The position numbers and the translations under genes were made by a program. Under the pieces are notes generated by a model. It was given only the letters and a program-made list of their open reading frames with translations. It had not been told where the DNA came from and did no database searches. Positions 60,236-64,000 of a stretch of 64,000 nucleotides of DNA are shown piece by piece (position 1 is the stretch's first letter; the number at the start of each line of letters is the position of its first letter). The DNA is from Diploscapter coronatus (taxonomy: Eukaryota > Nematoda > Chromadorea > Rhabditida > Rhabditidae): contig OZ038423.1 in NCBI GenBank assembly GCA_964036155.1, forward strand, positions 32,255,249 through 32,319,248, read 5' to 3'.

Positions 60236-63200
60236 TCAGTTCCTGTTGAAGATGGAGAGGGTTGCCATTTTCTTCCTGGTCTTATCACCAACAGTTGGGG
60301 GACTCGTTTTGGGCGCATTTTCATTGGCCGAAGTGTGCGACGCGGAGCTATGCGAGTTCAGCGACGATTTCGAGTCCGTGAAATTGCCCTTGCGCATTTC
60401 TTCCACCTGCAAAGATTTAATTTTTCAAGATCTCTTTGAGAAGAACATAGGAATGTCAAATTGGAATTTTTAGAAGATAAAATATGAAAATTTTGGAATT
60501 TCCAACGAGACTAGTCGTTTTTATTCTTTACGGCACTTTTTAATCAAAATCTTCCGATTCGCAGACTTGAGAAATATCGAACCGCAGTTAGCCGCATGAA
60601 ACGAGTTGATATGTCTTATCGAGAGAAGGAAGACGTGCGTTTTTTCTCTTTCGATAGAATATATTATCGTGTTTCAGGAGATTAACCGTGGCTTGAGATG
60701 TTTCAAACTAACATATTTCCCTACCTCGTGTCTCAGACTCTCCATCTCCCTTCTTCTGGACTCGAATTCCATTTTGAACTGATTCTCCTTCTCGTCCAAC
60801 TAAAAATTTGAATTTAAATTTTTGTCAGAAAATAACTCGAACCTTCTCCGTCTTCAGGCGAATGCGATTTTCCCTCTCGGTGATTTTCTCCTTGAAAGTC
60901 TGAAAATTTAATTTTTTTTCCGAAAAGAAGAAAAATTCTAACATTTTCAAGTTTGACCCTCTTGTCCTGGAGATCGTGCTCCTTTCTCTTGCGCTCTTCC
61001 TCCATCAGAGTGAACGGGTCTCTGAAAATACATACGATATTTTTTTAGTTTGAAATTATAAAATCCAAGCACTCCGACATTCTTACTCAACTTGTGAATT
61101 GTCATCAAGGACAGGCAAAGCTGTCTTTGTCTTTAAAATTGGAGTATGCGAAAATTGACTGTCTTGGAAATGTTTAAATTCGTCTTTCCTCGTCCCTGCT
61201 TGTCATGGTGATCAATGATTTCCTTTAGAAAATAAAAAAAATAACTGACTGATCGCCCTTGCCCTGAGGAAGCTTCTCCATCTGTCTGAAGCGGAAGTTC
61301 TCGTAGTGGACGGAGCGCGTGACGTCAATCAGGTCGATGAGGTTCGTGCGGATGATGATGTCGCGCAGGGGGATGAAGTCGTTGTGCTCCAGATTCTCCA
61401 CCTCCACAATGCCCCACGGGTACTTCCTGCAACATATAGACTATGTAAAAAGGCGTACTTTCTATTTGGCTATCTGCATTTCTGCTTTTAATCATGCGAA
61501 ATGGAAGAATATTATAAGAGGGAAAGTTTGAAAGTTCTTGTCAGTTTGAAAAGAGAACAGTTTGGCTTACTTTCGAGAAAAAAGAAGCAAAATAAAGAAA
61601 TGACGTCTCTCTTCGTCTCTTTGCAATTTCACATTTTAAAGACACTCTAGTCAATTATTTGGAAAACGAGAATGAAAGAATGAGTGGGGTTTCTTATTTT
61701 TATTGATTTCTAAAATTCCAATATTCACCTGAATCTCGTCTTCCTACCGTTGGGTCCATCGGCCACCGAGTTGCTGCCGACCACGGCGAACGGCAGACGC
61801 GACTTGAGGCGGTCCGATGCTACCTGTAAATTTCAAAAATGCTGATTTTCCCTAAAATTTCAACAAAAACCTTGTCTTTCCCATCAGTAAGTTCAGGGAA
61901 TTGGTAGAGTTTGAGCTCGTGTTTCTCGACGTCCGCTCGAATCTGAAAATGAAGGAATTTTCAAACGAAATCTTGCAGAAAAAGTCAGACTTCTCAAAAC
62001 ATGATCCGCAGAAGAATATTGAATTTTCAGAAGAGAGATGAAATCGCGTCGTTCTTCTCACACTATGGTTTTTTCTGCGGAACATGTTTTGAAGAAGTCT
62101 GCTTATCAGATGAATTGCTGACCTGCTTCTTGAATTTGGCCATTTCCTCCGCAGTCAGACAATCCGCCTTCGCGATCACCGGCACAATGTTCACGTGGCC
62201 CATCAGCTGGAAAAGATTAATTTTAGTCTGTCATATCAGATGGCACACGCACAGACATTAGCTGTTAAAACAGAAAGAACCTTTTGTAAAAGGAACCAGC
62301 TAGAAAGAATATCTTTCCTATTCTCTTTCGGAATACTTCTTAAAACATTTTTATGAACTCTTTATCAGTGAGACAAGAACCTTTTTCATATATGAAGTCT
62401 CATTAATTTATTTTTCCTAATTTCTCCCCACCTGTCTCATGAATTCGATGTCGATCTGCTTGAGTCCGTGCCCATTCGGCTCGATGAAGTAGAGGCAGAG
62501 ATGGACGCACTTGTCGACGGGCTTCTCCTTTCTCTCGACTTTCGTCTCGTCGCAGAAATACGTGAGGAATTTGCTCTCGACGTAGTTCAGCACTGGCTCC
62601 CAGCTGGAAAAACATATTTCTGCATTAGAGATCATGTAATGACTTTAGTAGTTACAATTCTCTTACAACTCCGCATTTTTTTCGAAGTTTTCACCTTTTT
62701 CTGGAAAAGAAATGAAAATTACAAAAGGGCGGAAATTGTTATCTAGTGAGACCTGATCTTTTCATTTTCCCTACCATTTGGTGTTATTGATGTGGTCGCC
62801 GAATCCGGGTGTGTCCACCAACGTTAAATTCAGATTCACGCCGTTTTCGATCAGCTTCACCTGCAATTGCAATTCATTTGATTGGGTTGATTCAGACATT
62901 CTTCAATCTCTTAACGTCTCAATTTGAAGATGCAATGCAAGAGTAAGGAAAATCAAGGAATGCCTTCTCTGCATATATTCTTCAAACTCAGGATTTGAGC
63001 TTTTCCATTCTTAACCCCCTTACGAATTTCTCCTCGATGCGGGTCGTGGACCCGGTGTTGTGAGGGACGTTGGTCTGGTTGAGGTCGTTAATCTCAGCGA
63101 GGAAGAGCGTGTTGATGAACGTGGACTTGCCCAGACCGCCTCGGCCCACCACCATCAGCGTGAAGTCGAAGCCGCTCTTCACGGCACGGCGGAACACCTG

Positions 63201-63494
63201 AATATTATAATTTTTTTTCTTAAATTTGTATCAAAATAAGAAAACTTATTTTTTGTTGTTTAGAATGTTCGAATTATCAATTGCCGAATTAGAAAGACGA
63301 TCATGATTTGAAATTCCTGATCAAAATTTTTTACAATGTGAAAAACACGATTTTTCGAAACATTTATTCTGGACTCTGGGATACTCTAGCTGATCATTTT
63401 ATCGAACCTGATTCTGGAAATTAGCGAATCCCCAGTAGCCACGACCCTCCTTGGTCGAGTCCGAGTCGGAGCGACCCGAGCGATTCAGCGACAT
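60236..63494 (-). CDS. Septin GTPase (nematode UNC-59/UNC-61 type)
   Basis: Filament-forming GTP-binding cytoskeletal protein of cytokinesis. Twelve exons join to about 457 residues. G1 P-loop GRGGLGKST (residues about 48-56), G3 DTPGFGD, G4 AKAD in [18 protein letters not shown], septin unique element blocks ([39 protein letters not shown]), then a charged coiled-coil C-terminus ([20 protein letters not shown]) and a Ser/Asn tail ending LSIFNRN. Length is close to C. elegans UNC-59 (about 460) rather than UNC-61 (about 530), but I do not assign the orthologue. Start ATG 63494 is in frame with an acceptor 22 nt upstream (aattttcag), suggesting trans-splicing or an upstream exon. Introns hold two MITE-like copies. 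Confidence 0.93.
60563..60680. repeat. MITE-like element, diverged copy E (septin intron)
   Basis: gacttgagaaatatcgaacc followed by gcag matches the copy A end, and cttatcgagagaagg with ttttttctctttcgata matches its interior. Boundaries approximate. Confidence 0.55.
61988..62099. repeat. MITE-like inverted-repeat element, copy B (septin intron)
   Basis: A 112-bp element, the best preserved copy. Left end GACTTCTCAAAACATGATCC-GCAGAA, right end reverse-complemented GACTTCTTCAAAACATGTTCC-GCAGAA, differing by one indel and one base. Confidence 0.88.
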
Positions 63495-64000
63495 CGAAAT
63501 CGACGTTAGGGGACTGAAAATTAGAGTTAAAGAAAAACGTTAAAATTCTCACGAAGGGAAAGGCAGAATAGAAGCGACAGATACATGGGAAGAAGTAAGA
63601 ATGAACAGAACTTTTTGACAGTACAAAGAAAAATATTCGGACGGTTTTACAGGAAATTATGTGCAGTGTGAAGGGCGACTTATATTTGTCGCAATGGCGA
63701 GATGTCGTGCGCTATTCTAGTAAATGTCGTGGTGACGTGAACTATAGAGATAATAGGGTAAAGGTGAATATAAGAGGAAATAGTGTGGAAAAAGTAGGTT
63801 ATTTCATCACGAAACTCATTAGAATAACTCGCGATATTTTAGCTCACGACGCCCCGACATCGCGACAAACACGAACTGTCGTGTGAAGAATAAAGTGCAT
63901 TTTGTGAAATTTTGCAGTGCCAACACCCCCTAATCAGAAAAAAACAAAGAAATACCCCATTTTGGGTTTGGAAATAAGAAATGAATAGCTTGAGGTCATC
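63495..64000. other. 5' flank of the septin gene
   Basis: Upstream of the minus-strand septin start; a splice acceptor (ctctaattttcag) ends at about 63516. A 75-codon plus-strand frame (63659-63886) has no support. Confidence 0.5.

Noticed and set aside
63659..63886. 75-codon plus-strand frame upstream of the septin gene
   Set aside because: Short, no recognisable motif, lies in the septin promoter region.
1..64000. tRNA, rRNA, spliced-leader RNA genes or CRISPR arrays
   Set aside because: I looked for T-loop-like motifs and regularly spaced repeats by eye and saw none. A covariance-model scan would be decisive.

Overview
The window reads as nuclear genomic DNA of a nematode. Genes are split into many short exons by introns mostly of 40-60 nt ending in TTTCAG-like sites. 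Several start codons sit 1-3 nt behind a splice acceptor, as expected for spliced-leader trans-splicing. The recognisable products are nematode or metazoan: an UNC-8-type degenerin channel, a SQV-7-type nucleotide-sugar transporter, F-spondin with a Kunitz domain, a septin, a saposin-domain peptide and a PAN-domain mucin. Nothing suggests bacterial or viral origin. All gene models were spliced by eye from the sequence, so exon ends are reading-frame-consistent proposals rather than transcript evidence.

Layout. 1-4.6 kb (-): degenerin, running off the left edge. 6.1-7.0 kb (-): secreted histidine-rich protein. 8.6-13.6 kb (+): two tandem secreted dienelactone-hydrolase-like genes, a tiny secreted peptide, a 12-cysteine secreted protein and a secreted charged protein; the last four are spaced 204, 82 and 177 nt apart and may form an operon. 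13.9-14.9 kb (+): Cys/Gly-rich gene with no 5' end found. 15.3-17.1 kb (-): an orphan last exon and a small secreted protein. 20.3-22.2 kb (+): proline/acid-rich type I membrane protein with a possible secreted isoform. 22.9-26.5 kb (-): sqv-7-like transporter with transposon remnants in its introns. 28.1-28.8 kb (+): saposin-like peptide. 33.6-39.1 kb (-): spon-1 (F-spondin). 40.7-51.8 kb (-): giant protein with three PAN-like modules, a long Ser/Thr/Glu mucin region and three more PAN-like modules. 60.2-63.5 kb (-): septin. The stretches 28.8-33.6 and 51.8-60.2 kb hold no gene I can support.

Functional picture. Most products are secreted or extracellular (F-spondin, PAN-mucin, hydrolases, small Cys-rich proteins), and SQV-7 type transporters feed Golgi glycosylation. 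I see no single pathway tying the window together apart from the compact 10.2-13.6 kb cluster.

The most notable observations are repeated use of GC-AG introns (six candidate cases), a gene-conversion tract between the two hydrolases that includes their intron, a short inverted-repeat transposon family found in introns of the transporter and septin genes, six PAN-like modules that each end in a CxxC motif, and a near-identical 268-nt block repeated 672 nt apart inside the mucin exon.
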